This document shows, in pieces, positions 9,923 to 20,700 of a stretch of DNA of 64,000 nt (the first letter of the stretch is position 1; each line of letters begins with the position of its first letter). Made by a program: the position numbers and the translations under genes. This DNA comes from Choristoneura fumiferana. Lineage: Eukaryota; Arthropoda; Insecta; Lepidoptera; Tortricidae. Location of the stretch: the NCBI RefSeq assembly GCF_025370935.1, contig NC_133500.1, positions 2,334,248 to 2,398,247 of the forward strand, given 5' to 3'. The notes under the pieces were generated by a model. The model saw nothing but the letters and a program-made list of their open reading frames with translations. It had not been told where the DNA came from and made no database searches.

Positions 9923-12752
9923 CTTCATAATATTTGAACTCTCATTAGGTATCTAAAATATCTACATTGTGTGCTGATATTTACATGCTTTTAGACAATG
10001 ATAAAAGTCACTGTAGAATATACAAACCATTCAACAAATTTCGAAACAACGATTAGTACAATTTTTCCAAGAGTAAGTGAATTTCTTTATTGTAAATACA
10101 TGGTCATGAAAATAGGATTCACATTTTTTTTTAAGCTATGAGCCATGTCGGGTGTTAATACATATTTTATGTACTTATTTTATATGCAACAGCGTGCAAT
10201 TAGACATAAAATACGGTGCCGTTGGATTATTTGAGTGCTTGTACTACGTATGACATCTCATAATTTATATATCACAATATTATGTATAGATACATACATA
10301 ATAACTAACACGGATAGTCACAGTTGATATGGCAAAACCATACTGTGGCTGGCAAATTATAAGGTCTTAATCGAATCTACTGAGTAGTGTTTGTTTTATC
10401 TAAGGATTATTTAAGTACTAACTTTTTATTTTATTATAAAATCATTTTAGCTCGCGAAATGTCAGTAAAAAAACTATGCAAAGTTTGTTAGTGATATGCC
10501 TTTACGATACCTAATGCTATTGTTAAAAAAGAAGGCAACTTTGTCAAAAGACAACCTGGAATGTATGGGCACTGTTACTGAATTAGTTAACACTTTCACT
10601 GTCCATTGCTTTCGCCACTGTCATGGGTCGATACGTCAGTGCATTACAGTAATTAGTAGACGCGGCAGAGCTAGTTTTAGCGCACAATGCACGGGCCATT
10701 AGTGTTAAGTGTCCAGGAGGTCCATCTTCGGAGCAGCCTTTTCGCTCCTCAATTAGATGGCTTCTTGGAACTGGTCGTTAATTTGTATGGATATACTTTT
10801 GAACTAAATACATACTTAAATTTCTTGAAGGCTAAACCGGTAAGCAAACTAAAAACTGTTCATTTTATGAACTTTCAACTAAACTCAAATGGAACATTAA
10901 TGTAATAAAATAGCTAAATTGTGGTGACATTAATCTTTCTAATGAATGATAAAATTCCTTGGGAAGATGACTTTCTTGTAAACCTTAATTATGGTCAAGT
11001 AAGAACAATACAAAAATAAAAAATAACAGAATAACATTAAAAATAATCAAGACATAACACGTAAGTACACAAATTCTTGTTTAAGTATTTCGAAGTTGTT
11101 ACTGAAGCATAAATTACAATCCGGCCGTACAGCACGGCGGGAAATCTCGCATAACCTCGCACCTATTAAATAGATTCACGAACTATAAAAAGTAAAGGTT
11201 CTACAAATTTACAAATATTTACAAAAAAAAAACTAAAAAATATCCAAAACCCTATTATAAATAAGTCTGATTATGATTACAGATAAATACTGCATTGTTC
11301 GTGTTGTTTGTTGCGCCGTGGCTGGAACAACGCACCCGGCTCTATATAATACTGTCCATGGACGAATATAACGCGAACTAGTTCTAACTTACGTATTGTA
11401 CGAATATAATTATATCCAAATAGTGTGCGGCGCAAAAGCACAGTGCGATATACTATGTAAAGAATTAAGTACAACATTCGCATAGTCACAAGTGAAACGC
11501 ATTGGTCTCCTATGTGGTGTCAAGTACCCAGAAGGACTACAGTTATTAACTACACTCATTAATGGGCGATATAGGATATATTGCTTCAGACTCAGGTTTG
11601 CGAGCGGCTGCAGCTCCACCGCGCGAGCCCTAAACAGTCGCTAGATTCGCTTGAGTACATTTTTATAATATAAAAATATCACGAACTAGTCTTATACATC
11701 GACGAAGGAACCTGCATCATACCTGACCGGGCCAGGCGAGTCAGATTTATCAATTATCCTACTAATATATCACTTCATATTTTAAGTAGACAAAACACCG
11801 ACAGCGTACAATTTCGTTAATAAGCCAATTTAGGCGTGCATAGATCTGATAATTTGGTGACATCAAAACACTTACTTACGATAGAAGACAATCAGCACCA
11901 ACATACAACTTGTCGTTCTTACTAAGCGTTTGATTCGATATAAGAGTGCGGGCAACATTCAACAGTCAATATATTTATAGAGGATATCATAGTTATAACG
12001 ATTACGATAATACTGTGCTACACATAACGTCTTTAATCAGACGAATTGAGCATTTCACGTTGATGTTAACTCAAGCCAGCAACAGTCTGTTCATTTGTAA
12101 CAATCTAAGACTTCATATTTATACGCCTTTATTTATTTAACTTAACTTCTTTAGAATCAGCCCGTCTACTCTTTTTTTATAATCTATAACAATCAACTTA
12201 CATGTTTCGTCATCGGGTGCCAGACCCTGGGACTAGATTGGCGTTTGATCTCATAAAATCACCAACAGTTCCCTCTTTAAGTAATTAGGATATTGAAAAT
12301 TAAGTACTTCACGTATTTTCCCACGATATAAAAAATGTCCCCGAATAGAAAAGGAACATGGAATTCTGTAACTTGATCATTGTCTGTTTTTTTTATGTAA
12401 CATGAGAAGAAATTAAGCTCTTATCAGTGTCATAGTCTATCAGACCTTATCTTGTTGTCTCTCTATACAAACAATTTAATTGTTCACGGGTTTCGCGGTT
12501 GACGAATGAAATTCCATCTGGCAAACAGAAACTACAATTATCGACCTCATTAAGCTGGCACTACACTTCGTGTTCCGAAGAAGTGCAAGCTGAGACTACT
12601 ACAACCAATATAATTATGTTATAATAACAACATTACTAAATATCAATCAAGGTTGTCAGCTTCGTTCTTTCCCAATCGCAATGTCTCACGTGGGACATAA
12701 TCAGCCGTAAGATATGTTCTCCCGCTCATTCTCAAAAAGCTCCGAAGCTCGG
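9923..12752 (-). other. possible numb 3' UTR / intergenic
   Basis: No coding exon and no recognised transposon. Base composition is slightly higher around 11100-11640. Being on the downstream side of the numb terminal exon it may be 3' UTR, but no direct evidence is available from sequence alone. Confidence 0.3.
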
Positions 12753-12848
12753 TTATTTTCGGACCACAGTCGGTTTCTTCTTCATCTTCGGGAATAGACG
12801 TAACTCTAGGTCGTCATCGGAGGTGGAGTTGTTACCGTCGCTCGCCAT
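12753..12848 (-). CDS. in-frame open extension directly after the numb stop
   Basis: Immediately after the TAG that closes the numb frame (12851-12849), the same frame continues with ATG and stays open for 31 codons to TAA (12753). The peptide begins MASDGNNSTSDDDLELRLFP and ends in a basic KKKPTVVRK tail, acidic then basic, and looks protein-like. The bases before it (CCCATGTAG) also form an AG that could act as a splice acceptor in phase 0 with the preceding numb exon. It could be an alternative C-terminus, a readthrough extension, a consequence of one base error, or chance. Confidence 0.35.
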   Translation of the reverse strand: MASDGNNSTSDDDLELRLFPKMKKKPTVVRK

Positions 12849-13091
12849 CTACATGGGTGCCGGCGTGGGGGTGAGGAAGGGGTTGGTGGAGACGTGTCCG
12901 GCGAAGGATTGCGCGCGCGCGGTGGCGGCGAGCGGCGGCGCGCGCGCCACGCGGCCCAGCCACGCGTCCGGGTGCGGCGCGCCGGCCGGCAGCGGCACCG
13001 GCGCCACCGGCACCGGCTCCTCGGCCAGCTGACGCAGTCCCAGCGACAGCTGCTGGCACATCGCCGCCACAGGGTCTTCGGCGGTGCTCGG
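12849..13091 (-). CDS. numb: Numb, C-terminal exon (EH-binding NPF motif)
   Basis: Acceptor ATTGCAG at 13093-13092, phase 0 from the upstream exon. It encodes 80 residues to TAG: an AAMCQQLSLGLRQLAEE block, a Pro/Ala-rich linker, then SFAGHVSTNPFLT. NPF motifs bind EH-domain proteins such as Eps15 and link Numb to clathrin endocytosis of Notch and Sanpodo. In vertebrate Numb an NPF also lies close to the C-terminus. The end after NPF (LTPTPAPM) is shorter than and unlike the vertebrate tail. An open in-frame segment follows the stop (12753-12848), so the true end is uncertain. Confidence 0.75.
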   Translation of the reverse strand, partial: PSTAEDPVAAMCQQLSLGLRQLAEEPVPVAPVPLPAGAPHPDAWLGRVARAPPLAATARAQSFAGHVSTNPFLTPTPAPM

Positions 13092-13264
13092 CTGCAATGA
13101 TGACAGTGCAATAATTAGTGATGCTGCTCGCTGTGGTTATTGTTGCGATATTTTGAACAATTTGCATGAGTTCGATCCCGTGGAAGAATAAAAAATTGGC
13201 TAGCCCTCTTTGACGTTGAAAATACATTTTCAACCTCCTGCTTTAGTGCACCCCTATTGACCCG

Positions 13265-13350
13265 CAAGGAATATGTTTGTTCGTTTGTTTGTTCATACTT
13301 TATTGTTCAAAAGGAAATACAAAAAGGTATATAAAAGGTGGTGTGTATCT
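13265..13350 (-). repeat. retroposon tail fragment
   Basis: TTTGTTTGTTCATACTTTATTG followed by an A-rich AAAGGAAATACAAAAAGG. Read on the minus strand this resembles the 3' tail of a LINE or SINE. Too short to classify. Confidence 0.35.
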
Positions 13351-13670
13351 GTATTCCTAATTACAAGTCTCTAGTTCCAGTGGTTTAGGATTTGCGTTGT
13401 CTGTCAATCAGTTAGTCATTTTATAGATACAGAAAATTGGGACTCAACTCCTTTCTTGACAAGCTAAAAATATAATAATAATAATTATTATTATTTATTC
13501 AGAAAAAATGCAGTACAATTTAAAAAATACAATCTTTTGATAAAATCTACGTAACACGTGTGCCTGAACTAAGGTTACTAAGTGAACCCTGTATCTCAGG
13601 CTAACGATCATATTTACAAACTAAAATAATCACATAGTAAATAAACAATGTACACGGTATATGGAACTTG

Positions 13671-13985
13671 TTAGATTAGCAAATTTAAGTCCGCAGCACC
13701 TGTACTATGACCACAAGGTATCTTATAGTGTATGCAGGTCGCACACTTAGGATCCTCAGTTTTCTTTGGGCATTCTTTTATTGCGTGACCTTGGTTGCCA
13801 CAGTGGCCGCAGGTGTAGGCAGAATCCCGACATGATTTGGCCGCATGCCCATACTGCTGACACGTGTAGCATCTTGTGACCAGAGTAAAATCTCTTACAG
13901 GGCAAGATGACCAATTCACAAAGACCCTGTCTTTCGTGACCAGTGTTTTACGTATTGATGCAGTTACTTCAATTTCGTAAATACA
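13671..13985 (-). pseudogene. retrotransposon ORF1, C-terminal zinc-knuckle part
   Basis: Encodes KDRVFVNWSSCPVRDFTLV, then three CCHC-type knuckles (CYTCQQYGHAAKSC, CGHCGNQGHAIKEC, CATCIHYKIPCGH), the nucleic-acid-binding end of Gag-like ORF1 proteins of I/R1/Jockey-group LINEs. The stop is at 13671. The segment is the continuation of the coiled-coil part at 14451-14888 but separated by an insertion and frame changes. Confidence 0.75.
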
Positions 13986-14082
13986 AGTATCAGCGTCTTT
14001 TTGTCCGACTTATGGCTAAGCTTGATAGAGCTTAAGAACGATTCGAGACTGGTATTTAGAAGTTTATCTGCTAGATTTTCAA

Positions 14083-14236
14083 ACTCAAAACTCAAACTCA
14101 CAACATTTATTGACAAGAAAAACACACTACATCACAACAAAAACACAGTAAAAACATTTTGATGGTAAAGACAGGTAAAGACTTCTTTCTCCTGCATAGA
14201 TACGGGCACGCCTATAACAACCTCTTTTACGTAAGT
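14083..14236 (-). mobile_element. retroposon tail inserted into ORF1
   Basis: On the minus strand this reads GTTGTTATAGGCGTGCCCGT ... GTCAATAAATGTTGTGAG and ends in a (GAGTTT)n tract (plus-strand CAAACTCAAAACTCAAACTC). ORF1 similarity stops at one side (after DDPHKL) and resumes at the other (ENLADKLL), so it is nested and younger than the host element. Confidence 0.55.
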
Positions 14237-14240
14237 TTAT

Positions 14241-14888
14241 GAGGATCATCAATCGTAAGGCCTGAGTTCGTAAGCTGTACTGACTGCTTAAGCTTCATGA
14301 TGTCCTCCTTAGTATCGGTGCTGATAATTACACCGCCGTTCTTTGTCTTGCGAAGGCCTCTCACTTGGAGTTTCATCTGTTCAGAGCAGATAAGCTTTTG
14401 GACCAGGGATTTTGTCTCTTCACTTGACTTTTCCTTGTTATTCCCACTTGTTAAATGACCACTGAATTGAAATTCGTTGGCTGGATGAAGTTATTGGTAC
14501 CTTTTTTGACCATGTCAGCAAAAGAAGTTCCCAGAGCCGGTTTTGATGACTCCTCTATAGTATGCTTGAGGCGCTGGGATAGATCTGTAGTAGGTTTCGA
14601 CGACTGATCAATGCTCATCTTCAGGTCCTGGAGCCGCTGGGATAAATCAAGTTGGCTTTTGAGGGTCTGAATAGAAGAGTGGGCTTGGACGGTTCTCAGT
14701 TTCACAGACTGATAATGAACTGCCATTTGAGATGTACCGTGAGCTACTTTCCGGCACAAGTTATTAATGCGCAATTTCTGTTCTGCATTCAATTTCCCTT
14801 CGGATGCGATAGAGCACACCTCGTTGAGGCACTGTTCAATTGACGACATCCAGTTCGACAGTTCAGGAGTTGAGATAACTTCGGGCAT
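14241..14888 (-). pseudogene. retrotransposon ORF1, coiled-coil and central part
   Basis: From 14888 the frame encodes MPEVISTPELSNWMSSIEQC, a heptad-rich coiled coil (QRLQDLKMSIDQSSK and a repeat of it), then SFADMVKKG. It stops at 14451. The next part, KSLVQKLICSEQMKLQVRGL and NGGVIISTDTKEDIMKLK, is in another frame down to 14241. This is a typical Gag-like ORF1 layout of LINEs before the zinc knuckles. An acidic SQDDDD stretch precedes 14888 in frame back to a stop near 14975. Confidence 0.7.
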
Positions 14889-15241
14889 GTCGTCATCGTC
14901 CTGACTGGGCGCTGCAGGCCCAGGGGCGGGCGTACTCGGGGAGTGCGAGCGGTCCTCGCACTCCGGTTGAAAGGACTATTTTCCATTTTTATATAACTTC
15001 TAAGTATTATTACACTTTAGAAAACATTTCAAAGAACACACTAAGCACAGTATGACACAGATTACGTATCGGTAAACAAGGTCACGACTCAGCAAAGTGA
15101 TTATTTATTAATTTTAAAGAATATTCGACACGTCTAATCGCGATGCGCAATAGTAAAATATAAAAATACGACTGGCATACAATAGTCTTATACCGGTGTA
15201 ATGCAATACAGAATACGGGCAAGCGCAAAACTAACCTTTTG

Positions 15242-15441
15242 TAAGGGTCTCCCACAACCATCGACGCGACGCGGACTCGGCTTTAGCTGATCAAAAATCT
15301 CATGTCCACGCAATAAAAGCAGGCGACGCGAAACGACGTTTACCAACGGGAAGACGTCTTTTTCGCTCTTATTGCGTGGATATAAAGCGTTTTTTGGTCG
15401 GCTAAAGCAGATTCCACGTCGATAGATGTGGGAGACCCTTA
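15242..15441. mobile_element. 200 bp palindromic MITE next to a numb exon
   Basis: The ends are inverse: TAAGGGTCTCCCACAACCATC at the left and GATGTGGGAGACCCTTA at the right, with homology extending about 75 bp into each arm (CCACGCAATAAAAGC versus GCTCTTATTGCGTGG). A truncated relative is at 35586-35716. Its right end lies 47 bp from the 3' end of the numb exon at 15489. Confidence 0.75.
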
Positions 15442-15488
15442 ACCTGCGTTGAAATAAATTCACGATTAAATTCAGATTTAATTCTCAC

Positions 15489-15687
15489 CTGTGCAAATGT
15501 GTCGGGCTGCGGCGTAACATTCGCGAACGGGGAGGGCTGGGCAGGCTGAGCGGCGTTGGCAGAGTGGGCGGGCTGCGTGGGCAGCGTGGGCGGCGCGCGC
15601 GGCGGCGAGCCCAGCCCGGCGCGCGTGCGCTCCAAGTTGGAAGGCAGCTCGCTGATGCGCAAGGACATCTGCCGCTTGAACGGAGAA
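15489..15687 (-). CDS. numb: Numb, exon encoding the KRQMSLR/ELPS block
   Basis: Acceptor TTTCCAG at 15689-15688, donor CAG|GTGAGA at 15489. It enters after two bases of a codon and leaves in phase 0, matching its neighbours. Encoded: SPFKRQMSLRISELPSNLER, matching the vertebrate Numb segment SPFKRQLSLRINELPS, then an Ala/Pro-rich linker ending TPQPDTFAQ. The KRQMSLR serine is in the basic context of an atypical PKC or 14-3-3 type site. The linker is very GC-rich, unlike the surrounding intron. Confidence 0.9.
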
Positions 15688-16239
15688 CTGGAAACGGGAA
15701 ATCATCCTTTATAGGAAACGTTTGAAGGTGCGGACACATGCAAGTCGCTCGATGCCCGTTTCCAGCGTCAAATATGGTCATAGCGATAAAGCTGAAAATG
15801 TTGAGCTTTATCGCTGAAAAAAAAACCGCTTCAATTTCGGCAAATACACTTTTTTTTTCATTCACTCCAATTTCTTTTATTTGTACCACTGCCACGACTG
15901 CTACTAAATGAGATTAAGAAATCAGCTTCCAAGACCAAGATCATTCCCGCAAGCAGCCATCTTGACGCTGCTGCTCGACGCGGCGACTTTACGCTACTTT
16001 TTTGAGTCGCGGGAAATTCAAAATCACATTCAGATTTATCGGTGCAAACGAGCGACGGGCGACTGCATGTGGCCGCACTTTGAAGATATTGTATGTACAC
16101 TATGATATGTAGGTAATTTATGCAATGATTGTAATTTCTATATTCAAATCGCTCCAATTTTTTTTTAATTGTAGCTAGTAAAAGCTAGAGTTTTGTGGTG
16201 GATTTTTGCTTGATAATATACTAACAAGACGGACGGATG

Positions 16240-16381
16240 ACCTGTGGCTGTATTGTCTAACGCTCTGATGTTCGCAATCGCATTCACCATCTCTCTCTAC
16301 CCTCATCTTGTACCGTATGACAGAATGAAATGATGAAAACGATGGTGTGCAAGTGTGTTAAGACAACAAGGCCTCTGGTTA
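16240..16381. mobile_element. MITE, TTGTCTAA family, copy 3 (best preserved)
   Basis: Left end ACCTGTGGCTGTATTGTCTAAC, right end GTTAAGACAACAAGGCCTCTGGTT, an imperfect ~22 bp terminal inverted repeat. The interior has CGCATTCACCATCTCTCTCTACCC and TATGACAGAATGAAATGATG. It lies in a numb intron. Confidence 0.7.
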
Positions 16382-16480
16382 CAGCGCGCGTTCTCGGTAG
16401 ATGTAGGCCGCTTCAAACCGAAGCAAGTGGGCCCGGCCTATAACGGCGGACGTCCTACGGCTGAATGATGATGATATTTA
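16382..16480 (+). repeat. LINE 3'-end fragment with TGA tail
   Basis: Ends CGGACGTCCTACGGCTGAATGATGATGA, equivalent to the end of the RTE-like LINE ORF at 46697-46877 (ACGTCTTCCGGCTGA followed by TGATGA). It is a decayed 5'-truncated copy. Confidence 0.5.
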
Positions 16481-16853
16481 CGTGCTTGACATCAAGCGAA
16501 TCATCTCCGAAGCGTCTCAGACGTTTTTAACCAGTGTGCCGCGATTGCTGAGAACTGTATGCTGCATTGAAATCACGAATAAGTTTAATTAAAAAAATAG
16601 TACGAAAACAACTGATGCGTGGCGTTTGCAATTCGTACCTAAAGGTGTCAACGAGACCCTATTAATAAGCCGCCGCTGTCCGTTATGTTATATGTACATA
16701 TTATGGGTATACTGTACGGAACCCTCTACGCGCCAGTCCGACTCGCACTTGCCTATTTTTTACTGTTGTGTCGTGAAACTTTGATGAACGAAGTCTGCGT
16801 TAAAACCAAAAGGTTGAAAACGCCTGCCCTAGAAGCGCTGCGTAATTATTGAC

Positions 16854-17031
16854 CTGTTATTGAGATGCGCGAAGCCCCGGAAGGAGCCCTGCCGCTCGAG
16901 CAGGTGCGGCGCGGCGTGCGGGCGCTCCACCGCGAACGGGTTGTGCGGCGTAGGGCGCGGCGCGGCCGCCGGCGCCGGCAGCGCGGGCAGCGGCGGCGTG
17001 TCCGCCTCCGACACGCGCCGAGATGTTATCG
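16854..17031 (-). CDS. numb: Numb, exon with NPF and RQGSFRGF motifs
   Basis: Acceptor TTTTTGTAG at 17033-17032 and donor AACAG|GTCAAT at 16854. It starts with two bases that complete a codon opened by the PTB exon and ends two bases into a codon, so both joins keep frame. It encodes an acidic/Pro-Ala linker (VSEADTPPLPALPAP), an internal NPF (TPHNPFAVE) and LLERQGSFRGFAHLN. The last matches vertebrate ARQGSFRGF, whose serine (Ser295 in human Numb) is phosphorylated by atypical PKC to release Numb from the membrane. GC is very high. Confidence 0.92.
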
Positions 17032-17054
17032 CTACAAAAACAAAAGTTTTTCAC

Positions 17055-17720
17055 TTCGCATGTTCGTAAAGTTCGTGTTTATGCTGTATCTAGGCGACAT
17101 AAAATCACTTTTTTTGCTCTAGTGCAGTAGTGGTCAAACTTTCGTCATGGGGGGCCAGAAAGTTACAGATATTTTAGAGATTACACCGTTCTATTTTATA
17201 CTTTTTTCATATTTTTGCCAAATAATGAAATTATATTATAATCGCGGGCCATATTGGTAGGTACTATTCACTTCGAAGGAACGTCGGCGGGCCTTACTTT
17301 GCCCATCACTGCTCTAGTGCATAAAATAAAATCTTCGTCTAAGACCAAGGTAATCAGGTGTCAACAGCCACAAACAAAAAAGTTTCTACATATGTTTTAA
17401 TTAATTGTTAATTTATATAAAACTAAAAATCAATCAAATCAATCGAAATAAATCAGTAAAATTAAAAAAAAAGAATTATCATAATAATGCATAAAAATAC
17501 AAGGTACATTCACAGAAAGTGAATTATTGTTATTGTTGTTGTTGTGTTTATTGTTTCCACTGTTGCTATTTCATTTCCTCACAATCTAAGTGAAAATCAG
17601 AGTGTAAAACTCGAGCATTAAACCCATTTTCCCCTCGACGTGTCTATCCACCTATATCTGCTATATGAACGTCTTGGGTAAAATGGCTCGTTTTATGCTC
17701 TCGTTGTACAATCTACTATT
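17055..17720 (+). mobile_element. dispersed element, copy split by an hAT MITE
   Basis: The blocks AAAGTTCGTGTTTATGCTG, GACATAAAATCACTTT, CTCTAGTGCATAAAATAAAA, CCACTGTTGCTATTTCATT, CCCCTCGACGTGTCTATC and GAACGTCTTGGGTAAAATGG recur in the same order at 62215-63022, and the last blocks inverted at 45035-45240. Here the unit is interrupted at CTCTAGTG by the MITE at 17125-17311. Superfamily unknown. Confidence 0.65.
17125..17311. mobile_element. hAT-type MITE with perfect 8 bp target duplication
   Basis: The ends are CAGTAGTGGTCAAACTTT and TACTTTGCCCATCACTG, forming a terminal inverted repeat. The 8-bp direct repeat CTCTAGTG flanks it at 17117-17124 and 17312-17319, the hallmark of hAT transposases. 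A 220-bp relative is at 47925-48144. The uninterrupted CTCTAGTGCATAAAG in the paralogous element near 62268 is the empty site. Confidence 0.88.
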
Positions 17721-20700
17721 TATGTACTATAGCGTTAGCATGCAGTAATTAAAACTAACTAGCCTTAGGATACGTACGCACTATGCGGTTCACAGCGTGG
17801 TTTAAACGCACAGTCTCCCTTCAAAGTATCGCATGACAATGAGACGGCGACCTAAAACCGCGTAGTTCGCGGCATAGTGAGTACGTAGCTTTAGTAACCT
17901 AGTGCGTAGGAGTTTCGAAAAATCCCTTCATGCAGCTCTATGATAATCTCTAATTTCAGGTATGTTAACTGTTTTATGTAAGGGTTAAGTACACATATTT
18001 TTATCAGCAGACAATATATCGCTTTTGTAAAAACTATTTCTCAGAAAATTAAATCAAGAATAAGGCACTAGTCTCACCACACAATTTAATTTTGATTTAT
18101 TTCTTACTACCTTTGGCCTCTGCTCCGCCCGCGTGGTATTCGGTTATCGCGCGCTGTTCCTTCGGGAACTGTGCATTTTTCCGGGATAAAAAGTAGCCTA
18201 TGTCACTCTCGGGCCCATAAACTACCTCTATGCCAAAAATCACGTCGATCCGTCGCTCCGTTACGGCGTGATAGACGGACAAACACACAGACATACAAAC
18301 ACACTTTCGCATTTATAATATTAGTATGGATTTGAATAGTTTCTACACTGGTGGTAGCTATGCCTAATGTAATTTAAAAGATCTTCTGATATTCTAGGTA
18401 AACATAATTGAGGTAAAACAATTAATTTGGGAACAATATGCTGCCGTAATATACTAATTATCCAAAGATTAACAAAAGAGAGGGTGTAATAGATATCGTT
18501 CTATAGTGTATCAAAACGATGGTAATTTACTACACACACTGCTTAAATTATTTGTAATACCTATATGAGTAGATGCGGAATTCAGACGGCATGCGTTATG
18601 ACTGCACTGGAAATACCATTTCTATTGTAAGTCAAAAGTTGAACTTGTATTCAACGGCAATTTGGCAGACTCAACACAGATCGTCTGAATATATTATTTG
18701 TATGGATTTTGTTTGACCAGTCATTGCTAAGTAATGTGGTAATGATCCGTGACTTATGTTACGTAATAGCTAAATAAAAGACTAGTTAGAATGAAATTTT
18801 GAATTAAGACCAACAAGCTTCATAGTTTAGTAATCGCAATTCGGTTAATTTGAATAAAAAGATTCGCATATCTTTTAATATCACACTGCTATTGATGCAC
18901 AGCACACACTAAACTATTATGATTTATTCAAAGTTGATCTGCATTTCAAAATGGATTATTCAGTTACAGATGAATTTCAAAAAACTACTTCCATGCAAAA
19001 GATTATTTTTTTTGTTTTCTACCTAATTTATTAAAATATGCATCTTCTTCCAATTCCTTCCACTGGTCAAAATCTTGGGACATCGCTGTAAAACGCAATA
19101 CACTGTTAGATATCTGCTGAAAACCATGTAGACTAGAAAGCTATCCTAGTTTTTTCTAGATTTCGTGCTGAGGCAGTACTACCGCTCTAAGAGCCTAATG
19201 TGATATACCCAAAGCTTTGTTTAAATTAGAATGTACTAAAGTTTATCCGAATCATGCGATTAATGTATCTTTCGGTATATTTTGCGCCTAACATTCAATT
19301 TGTATCAATATTGTCGTAAAAGTAATACCATTTTTAATATGCATCCATTGTTTGCGATAGTAGATTTAATAATTATAAAAAAATATCACAGCTAACATTC
19401 TCAATTGGTGTAATTCAAGCCGTAATCTTTGTTCCTAGTTAGATGACCAGGTGTAAGTTTTCTACTTTCACTAAATACAAACGTAACATTCGCTAATTTA
19501 TGAACGTACAACCAGCATCGAAAGTGACGACTAAACACGACATCGAAAACATCCATTATTTACAAAGCGTTTTGTATTGTGATATTGTCTCTTCAGCGAG
19601 ACTTAAACCTGCTATATCGATTAAGGTCGCGTCCGCGGTGAACTGAAATTAACATATTTTGAGGACAAACAAAATATGGCCGTGGTTTTGCTAGGCTTGG
19701 TTGTGGGAACTTTCGCTGATTAAGAAAAGGCAATCACAGTAAACACAGTAGTTTGTGTTTTCCAAAAAATATATGAATACATAGAATGGATCCTTTTCAA
19801 GTTAGACAAAACATTCCTATTTTTTTTATCATTGAATAAACTTGCTCTACGAAATGATATTAGGGATCAGAAGCGCCGAGTAAACATTTTAATTAGGCAA
19901 CCCGACATATGAGAGAAGCGAGAATTAGGTATGTCGCACAGTTAGTGTAGACACCTTTAACATGCCTATCATCCCTGACGTCATCTAATAAAGTCAGACA
20001 ACCCGATGGGAATAGAGTTGTTAGAACACCACGCCACTGCTAGGGATGTTGTAACATTTAACGCAGCAATTTCAAATTACGATATTTCTTTGAGCACCTG
20101 TTTTGCATCCTTACTTTGGCTGCTAACCGTACACACTAACACACTATGTGCTTAACTCTTGGAGTTTAACTAACAAACTAAACTCTGTGCTACTTAGTTA
20201 CTTCGCGAACCCGCAAACAACACGTACCACCGTGGGCGTAGGACTTGTTTACTCCGTAATTTCGGAACAAGTCTCTCTTCAAATCGTTAATGTATTTGAG
20301 AACAAACAATTAACAGTCTGATTTCTCCGCGTGAAAAATCTACATTCTACTTTGAATAACTTACGAGTCTCGACGGACATGGATGCTTAAGAACAATAAT
20401 AACATTATTAAAGGTTGAATTAATGCTTCAATGGCACCGCTAAAATAAGTAAAAAGTAAAAATTCATAAAGAAAAATTTAGATACCCGAAATTTGAGTTA
20501 TTGCTGATATGTGTTTTTTTTATCTGTTTTTATCTATTTATTTATTTGGATGTCTAGTTAATCAAATACACCATTGCATCTCTTAAGCTGAATGTTTTCA
20601 ATAATTAATTGGTTGCGTCTTTGGTTACAACCATGCTTTCAGCCTATCCTAGCCACATTGTACAGTCGAATTCATAAACAGAGCTAACTAGGTGCTCAAA

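Larger units (their letters stand above)
13473..14990 (-). mobile_element. non-LTR retrotransposon carrying ORF1 only, with tail
   Basis: On the minus strand the order is: ORF1 from about 14986 to 13671, a 3' untranslated part, then an (AAT)n-type tail at 13473-13500. No endonuclease or reverse transcriptase follows ORF1, so this copy looks like an ORF1-plus-tail derivative, reminiscent of HAL1-type elements in mammals. It lies in the last visible numb intron, on the same strand as numb. ORF1 is interrupted near 14083-14236 by a different retroposon tail and has frame shifts near 14970, 14455 and 13990. Confidence 0.65.

Noticed and set aside
10496..10905. Two plus-strand frames of about 70 codons at 10.5-10.9 kb
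   Set aside because: No motif, low-complexity AT-rich codons, no conservation evidence available.
12806..13233. Several overlapping frames on both strands at 12.8-13.2 kb, some Arg- or Ala-rich
   Set aside because: Shadows of the GC-rich numb terminal exon; only the frame with NPF joins the upstream exon in phase.
16857..17122. Plus- and minus-strand frames over 16.86-17.12 kb
   Set aside because: Antisense and off-frame shadows of the numb RQGSFRGF exon.
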